Of a stretch of 64,000 nucleotides of DNA, positions 46,224-55,225 are shown in pieces. This DNA comes from an uncultured Cyclobacteriaceae bacterium (GTDB taxonomy: Bacteria > Bacteroidota > Bacteroidia > Cytophagales > Cyclobacteriaceae). Made by a program: the position numbers and the translations under genes. Location: NCBI GenBank assembly GCA_947492745.1, contig CANLOE010000002.1, positions 1-64,000 on the forward strand. Reading direction: 5' to 3'. The notes under the pieces were generated by a model, which was not told where the DNA came from, ran no database searches, and saw nothing but the letters and a program-made list of their open reading frames with translations. Every line of letters begins with the position of its first letter. The first letter of the stretch is position 1.

Positions 46224-47066
46224 TTAACCTCCGACCAAAGCATCTATTCTTGAGATGATGTCGGATTGCAACTTATAGAAATCGATGTCCCATTCTTGTT
46301 TGTAATAAGTGACGACCAGTTCCTCTTTTTCTTTCAGAGCCTCTTGTGCCTCGGCACTTTGCTCATCTACCAAAGCTTCAAACCCATCTTGACCTAAAGT
46401 AAACATGGAGGCTACCATTTCTGCAAAATCTTCACGTGCACTGGCCCGAGAATAGGCCGTGACAAACCCCAGAGCATTGGCCTCTCCATCTGTAGAATTG
46501 AACCAAGTAGAGGTGAACCCCCCTGGAGTAATCGTCTCAAATTCCTGGGGAAAGTTTTTCTTCTGATTGAGGATATGTGTAAACTCATGATGCAAAAGTC
46601 TGAATGTCTGTAGAATAAAGGCTCTATTACTACTATCCCATGCATTCAGGTCAAAGACCACCACTTTTCTTCCCCCCTCGGCAAAGCCCAGTGTGACCGT
46701 ACCGTCCTCATTGAAATTCTTACTACCCACTAGGTACAACAGCTTGGGCATGTTCTGCTTGGCAAAAATGGCACTGCTATTACTTTCAAAGGGTTCTATC
46801 CACACATCGGTCACAGCGTTTAGAAAAGGGCGGACAAACTGCGTATCTATCGGAGTCAGAAACCTGGAATTGTCCACTTCCGAATCGTCCCATCTGTATT
46901 TGATTTCCATATTATAAGGCAAGGTATAATTATCATAGATGAATTTATCCAAACCTTCCCTTTGTGGATTACTTGTATCCAAAATGGACGTCCCTACTTC
47001 TTCTTCCGGGGTGCAGGCCATGAGACCCGCAACAAAAACCAATAATATAATGCTATATATTTTCAT
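46224..47066 (-). CDS. SusC/D-associated zinc-metallohydrolase lipoprotein
   Basis: 280 residues. The lipoprotein signal ends at LMACTPEEE. The LLHHEFTHILNQKKNFPQEF segment carries the HExxH zinc motif, and a third ligand may lie in the RASAREDFAEMVASMF helix. The combination with TonB receptors defines the substrate import-associated zinc metallohydrolase lipoprotein group. It could trim a peptide or siderophore-like substrate. It lies 15 bp downstream of susD. Confidence 0.85.
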   Translation of the reverse strand: MKIYSIILLVFVAGLMACTPEEEVGTSILDTSNPQREGLDKFIYDNYTLPYNMEIKYRWDDSEVDNSRFLTPIDTQFVRPFLNAVTDVWIEPFESNSSAIFAKQNMPKLLYLVGSKNFNEDGTVTLGFAEGGRKVVVFDLNAWDSSNRAFILQTFRLLHHEFTHILNQKKNFPQEFETITPGGFTSTWFNSTDGEANALGFVTAYSRASAREDFAEMVASMFTLGQDGFEALVDEQSAEAQEALKEKEELVVTYYKQEWDIDFYKLQSDIISRIDALVGG

Positions 47067-47081
47067 AATCGTTGTTTTCTT

Positions 47082-48596
47082 TTATCGTGGATTGGCTACT
47101 ATACCGAAACCTTGTGCCTGTATAGGTACCTGAAGTTGTTTTCTGGGATCATCGAAAGTAAGAATATCCTCTCCCTCTACTACGTTACCGACACCGACTT
47201 TTTCATGCTTCACTTCCAGACCGAATCGACGAATGTCGAACCATCTCAGTCCTTCGTGTATAAACTCTACCCTTCTTTGCCCTAATATAGCTCTAATGAT
47301 AGGCAATTTATCGCTATCAATAGTGTAAAATGGCCTGAGTACGGGCAAATCGGAACTGCTCGAGTAGAAAGCAGTAAGACTTGCTTTGTCCACGGTATGT
47401 TCAGCAGGGTCATATGCTCTGATTTTTTTACTGTAAAAAGTATTGATATCAACAAGCCCTTCGGTCTCGTCTCCATTCATAATGTAGGCTTCGGCCCTGT
47501 TGAGCAGTACCTCTTCCGTAGTGAACAAAGGTACCATGACAAAAGCGAAGCCCGTATTACCATTCAGACCCGACAACTGAAAAAACTCTTCGAATTTCGG
47601 GACATTCCTGAAATCCTCAGAACCCAGTACTCTATGGGCCCAATCTCCACTACTTGGATTTGCCGCATTGACAGTACCACTGGTGATGTCATCATTGAGG
47701 GAGAATCGGTAACTAGCATGAAATCTGGCCCACCTGGAAAAGGTGGAGGCCATCAACTTGTTGTATTCGGACTGCGTATCAGCAAAACTTGCCCTCAACT
47801 CACCAAAAGAGGCCGTCAGGAAAGCTCCATTGGTATCCCTCAGTTCGGATGCCGGGTTATCGCCCAGCACTTCATCGGCATGTTCTATAACTTTGCCCCA
47901 CTCCCCTTTATTCAAATAGAAACGAGTGGCGAAGGCATTGGCGGCATCTGTGTTAAAGTGAAACTTGGGTACTTCGTATACATTGTCGTTCAACAATGGC
48001 AGTCCTTCTTCGAGGTCACGCTGTATATTATCGTAGACCCCTTTCACAGTGCCACGCTCATACTCTTTCAAGAGTTCCGTCTCGGGTTCTGTCAGATAGG
48101 GAATCCCCAGATCACTTGCGGAGGTAGCCGGGTTGTATTGTTTTGACCACAAACTGACCAGCATGTAGTGTGCATAGGCGCGCGCTATCAGCGCCTCTCC
48201 CCTAAGTGGCTGAGCCTCTTGTGGCGAACCTAACTCCTCAATAGAGGCCAGCGCTTGATTGGCAGCTGCAATCGCCTCGTAGGCATTGTTCCAATAAAAC
48301 TCCGGGGTATCCTGGTCGTCCAAACTGAAAATTTCTTTCCACTCGTAAGCTTCCCTATTCCTAACGTCTTCCCGACTACCAGGGCCTTTATCATCTGCAT
48401 TATCGCTCATCACTTCGCAGAACTGGGCGTAGTTGGCATCAGGATAAGCAGAGACCAATAGCTCACCGATTTTCTCCGTGCTATCGATGATGGTCCGATT
48501 ATCTTGCTCTTGATCTAAAAACTCACAGGCACTCACCCAAAGCATAAGCATCACTAAGAGACCTATCCTGTTCATAACTGTTATTTTTGTTTTCAT
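47082..48596 (-). CDS. SusD/RagB-family outer-membrane lipoprotein
   Basis: About 504 residues from MKTKITVMNRIG; an earlier codon at 48620 is also open. The lipobox lies in MLWVSAC. ALIARAYAHYMLVSLWSKQY and EVLLNRAEAYIMNGDETEG are SusD-type TPR and fold motifs, and the C-terminal IRRFG segment is typical of family ends. SusD lids the SusC barrel and helps capture the substrate. It lies 25 bp after susC. Confidence 0.9.
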   Translation of the reverse strand: MKTKITVMNRIGLLVMLMLWVSACEFLDQEQDNRTIIDSTEKIGELLVSAYPDANYAQFCEVMSDNADDKGPGSREDVRNREAYEWKEIFSLDDQDTPEFYWNNAYEAIAAANQALASIEELGSPQEAQPLRGEALIARAYAHYMLVSLWSKQYNPATSASDLGIPYLTEPETELLKEYERGTVKGVYDNIQRDLEEGLPLLNDNVYEVPKFHFNTDAANAFATRFYLNKGEWGKVIEHADEVLGDNPASELRDTNGAFLTASFGELRASFADTQSEYNKLMASTFSRWARFHASYRFSLNDDITSGTVNAANPSSGDWAHRVLGSEDFRNVPKFEEFFQLSGLNGNTGFAFVMVPLFTTEEVLLNRAEAYIMNGDETEGLVDINTFYSKKIRAYDPAEHTVDKASLTAFYSSSSDLPVLRPFYTIDSDKLPIIRAILGQRRVEFIHEGLRWFDIRRFGLEVKHEKVGVGNVVEGEDILTFDDPRKQLQVPIQAQGFGIVANPR

Positions 48597-48621
48597 TGTC
48601 TTCATATCTCTTTGTACCAAA

Positions 48622-51600
48622 TTATAAGCCTACCCTCAGTGTCGCAGTGTATTGTCTAGGTACGGGGAGGGCCACACCACCACTACCAAAAAATTCAGGG
48701 TCTTGTCCATTCAGCTTGCTGTCCGAGTAGAGCAACAAAAGGTTGGTTGCCTGTACTCTTACCGAAGCACTCTTTACACCTATATTTTCAGTGAAACGCT
48801 GTGGCAAGCTATAGGTCAGTGAAATTTCTTTCAATCGAGCAAAACCACCATCAGCTACTCTGACATCAGAGTAATTGTAGGCATTGAACAACTGCGTGAT
48901 ATTTGGGTTCTCATCGATGAGTCTTTGACCGGGAATAGTGGGGATATCGGTAAACTCCTCGTCACCGGGCACCAACCACCTGTCCACAAAATCTTTAGAA
49001 GAAATACTCAAATCGTTATACCTCGCATTGAACGTGGGGTCCAATCTGATTTTATTACCGAACTGATACGTTACGAACAAATTCAACCTGAAGTTTCCAT
49101 AGTTGAGAACATTGGCAATACCACCCGTCCCTGTAGGATCGATGGACCCTTCGTACTTGAGGTTTTTAAGGTATTCCTCTTCGTTTGTCTGGAAATTGAT
49201 ATTCGTCAGCTTGGCACCTTCATCCCCTGTAGCATCCTTGAAAGTAGGTAGCCCATCGTTATCCAGACCATCGAACTGAAAAGAATAAAGCCCTCTGACA
49301 GGTGAACCTTGGCGTGGGCCTCCTTCCGACCGGACCAGATCGAATACATCGGGCTCGTTTTTGAGTTCCGTGATTTCGTTGGTATTATGGGAGAAGGTCA
49401 GTGTCGTGGACCAGTTGAACTTTTCTCTACTGATATTTTTCGTGTTCAGCGTAAATTCTACACCTCGCGTCACCATATCGGCAGCATTGGCAAACTTGAC
49501 GCTCTCGCCACCAACACCTGAGGTTCTAACGAAACTGATAAGATCAAAACCATCTCTCTGATAAACATCTGTAGTCAGCTGTAGTTTGTTCTCCGCCAGC
49601 CCTAGATCGACCCCTAAGTTGAATTCGAATTGTTTCTCCCAGGTCAGGTCCGAGTTCTCCAAGGATTCGATAAAAATCCTGTTCTCTCTATCCGAGAGTA
49701 ATGGGCGGCTGGTAATCTGATTTCTGAATACAGCGGTCGCATTGGTCGCAGGGCCCATGCTGGCTGTAAGCCCATAAGTGGCCCGTAAGTTCAGATTGGA
49801 TACTGTCCTGGAATTGATAAGAAAGGGTTCGTTTGCGATATTCCAGCCACCACTCACGTTCCAGGTGGGCAACCATCGCGCACTTCTAGAGCTTCCCAGC
49901 AAATTGGATCCGTCATAACGGCCCGTTAGGTTCAAGGTGTACTTGCTCTTATAGCTGTAAGAACCCGTCGCAAAATAAGCTAGGAACCTATCGAACTGAG
50001 GACTGAAACTATAATAATCGAAACCACCCTGTACCAGTCTTTCGATGAATCTGGGGTCGACAAAAGGCTGTCCTCCTTTACTGAACTGGTAGCCCGCTCC
50101 CGTGAACTGAAACTCCTCCCTGTCGGTCAGGCGCAATTCCTGTCCTGCAAAGATATTAACAGAGTGTAGGTTATCGATGTCCTTTGTCCAGTTGAGCGTA
50201 TTTCTAAAATAGTAATTGTTCAACTGATTGTCTGTCCTATTGTAAAAACCTCCTTGCGGCAGTACCACTTGTGGTCTGCCATTAGGGTCGTTGATATCAT
50301 TGAAAAGAAACCTGTTGTTATCCTCTATTATCTGTGTACCGTTGGCCCGATAAGCTGATGGTAAGTTGCCCTCTTCGAGAATGTTGTGCTCCTGAGTGGT
50401 CTTGGCATACCGAATAGAGCCAGTAAAGTCATAACTGAGATCATTAAATATATCATAGTTCAACCTGGCCTGTACCTGTAGGTCCAGTACGTCGATATCC
50501 AGAAAGTTAGCGTTGTTTTCCTGTATGATATTGAAAGGAGCGTAGTTCAAGGTATAGAATTCCAGGTCTCCGTTTTCATCATAAGGTCTAAGTGCACGAC
50601 TGGAATTGAGCACATAACTGAATGGGTTGATATCAAAATCCCTTTCGAAGGTACCATCGACCACGTTCTGTCTTCTGTCCAGTGATCCGGGAGCACGCTG
50701 CTGGCGGGTATTAATGGCAGAGGACAGGGTCAGTGTCACTTTCTTGTTCAGATTAAAAGAACCCTTGATATTAGCGGTGATACGCTCTGCCTGATCGGCA
50801 ATGGACCAACCTTCATCTCTATAGTAGCTCAGTGAGCTATAGTAGTTCGAATTCTCCCCTCCTCCCGACATGCTCAGGGAATGGTTCTGTGTCAGTGAGT
50901 TGCGAAAGAGCACATCAAACCAATCTGTATTGGCAAGCTCGTATTGTTGTAAAAATGCATTTCTCCCTTCAGGGGTATTTTCAACTAGAAAGGCACCCGT
51001 AAGAGGGTCGGCCGTATTGATAAGGTCGTACATCCTTCGGTAAATACCCCCGTTGGCCTGACTGGATATCGTAGCATGGTTCAATAGCCCCTTTTCCTCC
51101 ATCTCTTTATAGACACTGATCTGCTCTTGGGAGGTCATCAGGTCAAAATTATTGTAAGATGGTTTTTGTCGAATGGTAAACTCTCCAGTATAGTTAATGG
51201 ATGTGCTTCCACTCTTTCCCTTCTTTGTAGTAATGACGATGACACCGTTCATCGCCCGTGCTCCATAGAGTGCCGTAGCAGAGGCATCCTTCAAAACCTC
51301 ATACTTCTCGATATCATCTGCGTTGACTCCCGCTATCGATGAGCTGATCAGTGTTGCCGCATCTCCCGAAGACAGATCGTCCGGAGATACGTTGACGATT
51401 TCCTCTAGTACAATCCCATCGACTACCCATAAAGGCCTGGAATCCCCAAAAATCGAAGAAGCTCCCCTTACTCTTATCTTGGGAGAAGTACCGAAAGTCC
51501 CTGAAACCGATTGGACGGATACCCCGGCAGCGCGGCCTTCCAAGAGACGCCCCACTTCTACCACACCATCGATTTTTGTCTCGGAAGCCTGTACCGTTGC

Positions 51601-52032
51601 CGATGCACCGGTAAAAAGATCCTTCTTCACATCCCGATATCCCGTAACGATTACTTCACTAAGTTCAGCAATATCGGGTATCAGGAATACATTGATGGTC
51701 TTTTGATCACCTACGATAATTTCTTCGAGATTGTACCCGATAAAGGAAAAAATCAATATACTCTCGGCACTCGGCACGTCAATTCTATACCTCCCATCTA
51801 CATCAGTAGTGGTCCCAATGCTCGTCCCCTTGAGGATAATACTTACTCCCGGTAGGGGTTCATTGTTTTCATCCACTACTTTACCGTCCACAATAATCTC
51901 TGCCTTTCGGTATGATTTTTCTTCGGCACTCATGGCATAACTCAGTAACGGAGTAGTACCAAGACCTACTAATAGCAGGACAATGAAAAACCCTTTCATA
52001 ACAAAAGGCTTCCTTAGTAAATTGTTGTTCAT
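48622..52032 (-). CDS. SusC/RagA-family TonB-dependent receptor
   Basis: 1136 residues. Order: signal peptide (residues about 12-36), carboxypeptidase-regulatory-like domain (KVVDENNEPLPGVSIILKGT), TonB box and plug (ATALYGARAMNGVIVITTKK), then a 22-strand barrel ending in VPRQYTATLRVGL. It imports its substrate across the outer membrane. The start could also be MKGFFIVLLLVG at 51999. It begins the four-gene operon. The partners (zinc metallohydrolase, DUF4302) suggest a peptide or metal-bound ligand rather than a glycan; no glycoside hydrolase is present. Confidence 0.95.
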   Translation of the reverse strand: MNNNLLRKPFVMKGFFIVLLLVGLGTTPLLSYAMSAEEKSYRKAEIIVDGKVVDENNEPLPGVSIILKGTSIGTTTDVDGRYRIDVPSAESILIFSFIGYNLEEIIVGDQKTINVFLIPDIAELSEVIVTGYRDVKKDLFTGASATVQASETKIDGVVEVGRLLEGRAAGVSVQSVSGTFGTSPKIRVRGASSIFGDSRPLWVVDGIVLEEIVNVSPDDLSSGDAATLISSSIAGVNADDIEKYEVLKDASATALYGARAMNGVIVITTKKGKSGSTSINYTGEFTIRQKPSYNNFDLMTSQEQISVYKEMEEKGLLNHATISSQANGGIYRRMYDLINTADPLTGAFLVENTPEGRNAFLQQYELANTDWFDVLFRNSLTQNHSLSMSGGGENSNYYSSLSYYRDEGWSIADQAERITANIKGSFNLNKKVTLTLSSAINTRQQRAPGSLDRRQNVVDGTFERDFDINPFSYVLNSSRALRPYDENGDLEFYTLNYAPFNIIQENNANFLDIDVLDLQVQARLNYDIFNDLSYDFTGSIRYAKTTQEHNILEEGNLPSAYRANGTQIIEDNNRFLFNDINDPNGRPQVVLPQGGFYNRTDNQLNNYYFRNTLNWTKDIDNLHSVNIFAGQELRLTDREEFQFTGAGYQFSKGGQPFVDPRFIERLVQGGFDYYSFSPQFDRFLAYFATGSYSYKSKYTLNLTGRYDGSNLLGSSRSARWLPTWNVSGGWNIANEPFLINSRTVSNLNLRATYGLTASMGPATNATAVFRNQITSRPLLSDRENRIFIESLENSDLTWEKQFEFNLGVDLGLAENKLQLTTDVYQRDGFDLISFVRTSGVGGESVKFANAADMVTRGVEFTLNTKNISREKFNWSTTLTFSHNTNEITELKNEPDVFDLVRSEGGPRQGSPVRGLYSFQFDGLDNDGLPTFKDATGDEGAKLTNINFQTNEEEYLKNLKYEGSIDPTGTGGIANVLNYGNFRLNLFVTYQFGNKIRLDPTFNARYNDLSISSKDFVDRWLVPGDEEFTDIPTIPGQRLIDENPNITQLFNAYNYSDVRVADGGFARLKEISLTYSLPQRFTENIGVKSASVRVQATNLLLLYSDSKLNGQDPEFFGSGGVALPVPRQYTATLRVGL

Positions 52033-53010
52033 AAAATTAAAATTACTTTTTGGAGTTAGGCTTAATCTTACTTTTTATTCTGTGAAAAAATCTAAAGCCG
52101 CATATTCATTTGAGATGAATAGATTTTCACGAAGATACATGTTTAAACCCCCATAAAGCAAGGTTTAAACTAAAAATACTTCAATCAAATTGATAAAATG
52201 CAATTATACAATTTGTTGATTTTCAATATTTTACAAGTTTTCAATAACGATTTTCTTGCTGTTTGTTTATTTTTCAAGAAATCGATATTCTTTTTGAAAA
52301 AACCTCAATAAATTATTTACTTAAGTAAAGTGCATCTTTTTTTTGGGATTTAAAAATAAAACGAGGGTAGGTTTTAATCATTGATATTCAATCACTAGAA
52401 AATCAATTACTTATCACTAGATTATTCGACTTGCTCAAGATAATGGAAGACTGCTTCTCAATCACATTCAATGTTTCGGTTGCTTACTTTTGATATTTGG
52501 AGTCGTCAAAACAGCTCATGCCATAAAGAGAAGGTATGTGGGAAATGGTTTTCATTGGAGAAATAAATAGTAGGAGATGAATACCATTCTTCTGCGAAGT
52601 CCTTGTTCCCTTCGAAAAAAAATTCATACAAATTAAGGGGCTGTTTTGAACTGTACCGCTTTCATTTTTCGTGTACTTTTCAGCACAGGGTTTTGTTGAA
52701 ATTTCCACAGATAGCGCTGCTATCTTTTGTCAATGGCCCATATGGCAGGCCTGTCTCTTCACTGGCAAAATCCTCAGGATATTGTTTTCACGCCCGTACC
52801 TCTCCCTCTCTGGGATAAACTATAACAAATTTCTAAAATGATAGCTGCCAAAATAGTCGCTAAAAAGCACGTTTTCAAATAGTCCCTAAAAATATCCAAT
52901 CAAAAATACCGTGGTAAAATAGATAATCGATTCCTCTTTTTCCAAGGAAAAAAAATCTAAATTTCTTGCTTATTATTGGATTCCATTTTATCATTGTGAC
53001 AATTATTTAT
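52033..53010. other. AT-rich divergent promoter region
   Basis: About 980 bp between susC (minus) and the sulfur operon (plus), with no gene. The part 52050-52400 is very AT-rich and must hold the susC promoter. At about 52709 the hairpin AGATAGC-GCT-GCTATCT echoes the core of family A, but the flanks do not match, so it may be a decayed copy. Confidence 0.4.
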
Positions 53011-53012
53011 AT

Positions 53013-53104
53013 AGAATGAGGTGAGAGGCAGGCTCTATAACCCTCTGGCAACCCATCATAACACTTTTCTTATGATAAGGTGCCAATTCCTGATCCAATA
53101 TTGG
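53013..53104 (+). ncRNA. SAM-I-type (S-box) riboswitch
   Basis: The conserved pieces are in order: GAGAGGCAGGCTC, CTGGCAACC, a hairpin ATCATAA...TTATGAT, then AAGGTGCCAATTCCTG. These match the S-box core (GGCAACC and AAGGTGCCAAUUCCUG) in the variant form seen in Bacteroidota. S-boxes bind S-adenosylmethionine and turn off methionine/cysteine genes. It lies upstream of the first cysteine-rich ORF, ferredoxin and metZ. P1 boundaries are uncertain. A palindrome ATCCAAT/ATTGGAT follows. Confidence 0.8.
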
Positions 53105-53109
53105 ATACT

Positions 53110-53223
53110 ATGAATATACTGGCAATGAAAAACAATTTACAACATATTTCTTCAACCGTTTTTGAATCAAAGTTTATTGATTTCGACTCTTCTTTACAGG
53201 TTTGTTGTTGTTGTTGCTATTAG
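53110..53223 (+). CDS. Cysteine-rich leader peptide 1 (37 residues, ends in five Cys)
   Basis: A 37-codon ORF starting just after the riboswitch. The first 31 codons are ordinary; codons 32-36 are TGT TGT TGT TGT TGC, then TAT and TAG, so the peptide ends VCCCCCY. A run of identical scarce-amino-acid codons next to a stop is the mark of an attenuation leader. Scarce Cys-tRNA would stall a ribosome here. A convincing terminator between this ORF and ferredoxin is not seen; weak AT-rich hairpins lie at about 53253-53272 and 53288-53305. Unlikely to be a stable protein. Confidence 0.7.
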   Translation: MNILAMKNNLQHISSTVFESKFIDFDSSLQVCCCCCY

Positions 53224-53296
53224 TTTTATCTCCCTACAAATTTTCTAGTATAAAATATAAGTATTTTTTTTGATGAGATTTTCATTAGAAAAGTGA

Positions 53297-53725
<429 letters not shown>

Positions 53726-53758
53726 TCCGAACTTATAAATTGATCAATCAAAAGCCGT

Positions 53759-54964
53759 ATGAGTCAAGAACATCACTTCGAAACCAAAGCCATTAGGACA
53801 CAGAATGCGAACAGTCTCTTTCGCGAGCATTCTACTCCTATATACATGACTTCCAGTTTCACTTTCGAGGATGCGGAGCATGCCCGTTCTCTATTTGCCG
53901 ATGAACAGGAGGGAAATATTTATACGCGCTTCTCCAATCCTAACACTTCCGAATTTATAGAAAAGCTATGCTTACTGGAAGGTACCGAAGACGGAATAGC
54001 TACATCCTCCGGGATGTCAGCCATGTTTTCCAGTATAGCGGCACTGTTAGAGCATGGCGATCATATACTGGCTTCTCGCTCTGTATTTGGCTCTACACAT
54101 CAGCTGTTGACCCAGGTTTTCCCTAAATGGGGCATTCAGCATACGTATGTCGATATTGACAAGCCCGAAGACTGGGAAGCGGCCATACAGGATAATACTA
54201 AAATGATTTTTGTTGAGACACCTTCTAATCCAGGGCTAGACCTTATTGACCTATCCTGGTTGGGTATTTTGGCCAAAAAACATCAGCTGATACTCAATGT
54301 TGACAACTGCTTTGCGACTCCCTACTTACAGCAGCCGGCACGCTTTGGTGCACATATTGTTACCCACTCGGCCACTAAGTTCATCGACGGTCAGGGTCGG
54401 ACCATTGCAGGCGCCATTTTGGGGGAACAATCTTTAATGGAGAAAATCAGGTTCTTTGCAAGGCATACGGGACCATCACTTTCACCTTTCAACGCTTGGG
54501 TACTATCCAAGAGTTTGGAAACATTGCAGGTACGTATGGACCGACACTGCGATAGTGCCTTTCAACTGGCACAGCACTTGGAGGGGCATGAGGAACTGGA
54601 CTTTGTGAAATACCCTTTTTTACCTTCGCACCCGGCATATGATCTTGCCAAACGACAGATGAAGGCCGGTGGTGCACTGATTACCTTTTCAGTAAAAGGA
54701 GGACTTGAACGAGGGCGTGCTTTCCTCAACCATTTGAAATTACTCTCACTTACAGCTAATCTGGGAGATACAAGGACTACTGTCACCCACCCTGCCTCTA
54801 CGACACATTCTAAGCTATCAGATGCCGAACGAGCAGAAGTAGGCATACTTCCCGGTCTGGTAAGGGTTTCTGTGGGATTGGAGCATATAGAGGATATCCT
54901 AAAAGATATAGAAAATGCATTAGAAGCGACAAAAAAACACGTAACTATTCCTGCAAGTCAGTAG
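53759..54964 (+). CDS. metZ: O-succinylhomoserine sulfhydrylase (MetZ-type)
   Basis: 401 residues of the Cys/Met-metabolism PLP family. FETKAIRTQN at the start, the NVDNCFATPYLQQP strand, and THSATKFIDGQG with the PLP lysine are family features. It makes homocysteine from succinyl- or acetyl-homoserine and sulfide. The substrate (succinyl or acetyl) cannot be told from sequence. It lies 33 bp after the ferredoxin gene. Confidence 0.9.
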   Translation: MSQEHHFETKAIRTQNANSLFREHSTPIYMTSSFTFEDAEHARSLFADEQEGNIYTRFSNPNTSEFIEKLCLLEGTEDGIATSSGMSAMFSSIAALLEHGDHILASRSVFGSTHQLLTQVFPKWGIQHTYVDIDKPEDWEAAIQDNTKMIFVETPSNPGLDLIDLSWLGILAKKHQLILNVDNCFATPYLQQPARFGAHIVTHSATKFIDGQGRTIAGAILGEQSLMEKIRFFARHTGPSLSPFNAWVLSKSLETLQVRMDRHCDSAFQLAQHLEGHEELDFVKYPFLPSHPAYDLAKRQMKAGGALITFSVKGGLERGRAFLNHLKLLSLTANLGDTRTTVTHPASTTHSKLSDAERAEVGILPGLVRVSVGLEHIEDILKDIENALEATKKHVTIPASQ

Positions 54965-54986
54965 TTATAACATATAGATCAAAAGC

Positions 54987-55085
54987 ATGATGAAATTGAA
55001 CTACTTTACTGAAAACTGTTGTTGTCATTGTAGATGTTGTGACTGTTGTTGCAAACAGGCAGATAGGCATTTCCAATACAGGTAA
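54987..55085 (+). CDS. Cysteine-rich leader peptide 2 (32 residues, nine Cys)
   Basis: A 32-codon ORF (MMKLNYFTENCCCHCRCCDC, then CCKQADRHFQYR) with Cys codons in four clusters at residues 11-22. It starts 22 bp after metZ and precedes a strong terminator (55121-55155) in front of the sulfite reductase gene. The order leader, terminator and target gene is the layout of amino-acid attenuation. Cys-codon translation would decide whether transcription enters the sulfite reductase and siroheme genes. No antiterminator pairing was resolved by eye. Confidence 0.75.
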   Translation: MMKLNYFTENCCCHCRCCDCCCKQADRHFQYR

Positions 55086-55120
55086 TTAAGTGGTTTTCCA
55101 TAAGACATAAAAGTAAACCT

Positions 55121-55155
55121 AAAGCCTCTACGGAATGTACCCGTTGAGGCTTTTT
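55121..55155 (+). terminator. Attenuator-type intrinsic terminator before the sulfite reductase gene
   Basis: AAAGCCTC-T-ACGG and CCG-T-T-GAGGCTTT pair with one mismatch, followed by T5. It lies 35 bp after the second Cys-rich ORF and 70 bp before the reductase start, inside an otherwise continuous operon. If active it would cut the operon in two unless relieved, so a regulated attenuator is the best reading. Confidence 0.8.
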
Positions 55156-55225
55156 GCTGTTATCCCACCCAGAGGCAGCAGAAAGTGAACAAACGAAAAA
55201 AAATCAAGATATAAATCCTAGAATA

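Noticed and set aside
52700-52725. Fifth copy of repeat family A
   Set aside because: Only the central GATAGC-GCT-GCTATC is shared; the ends and flanks do not match.
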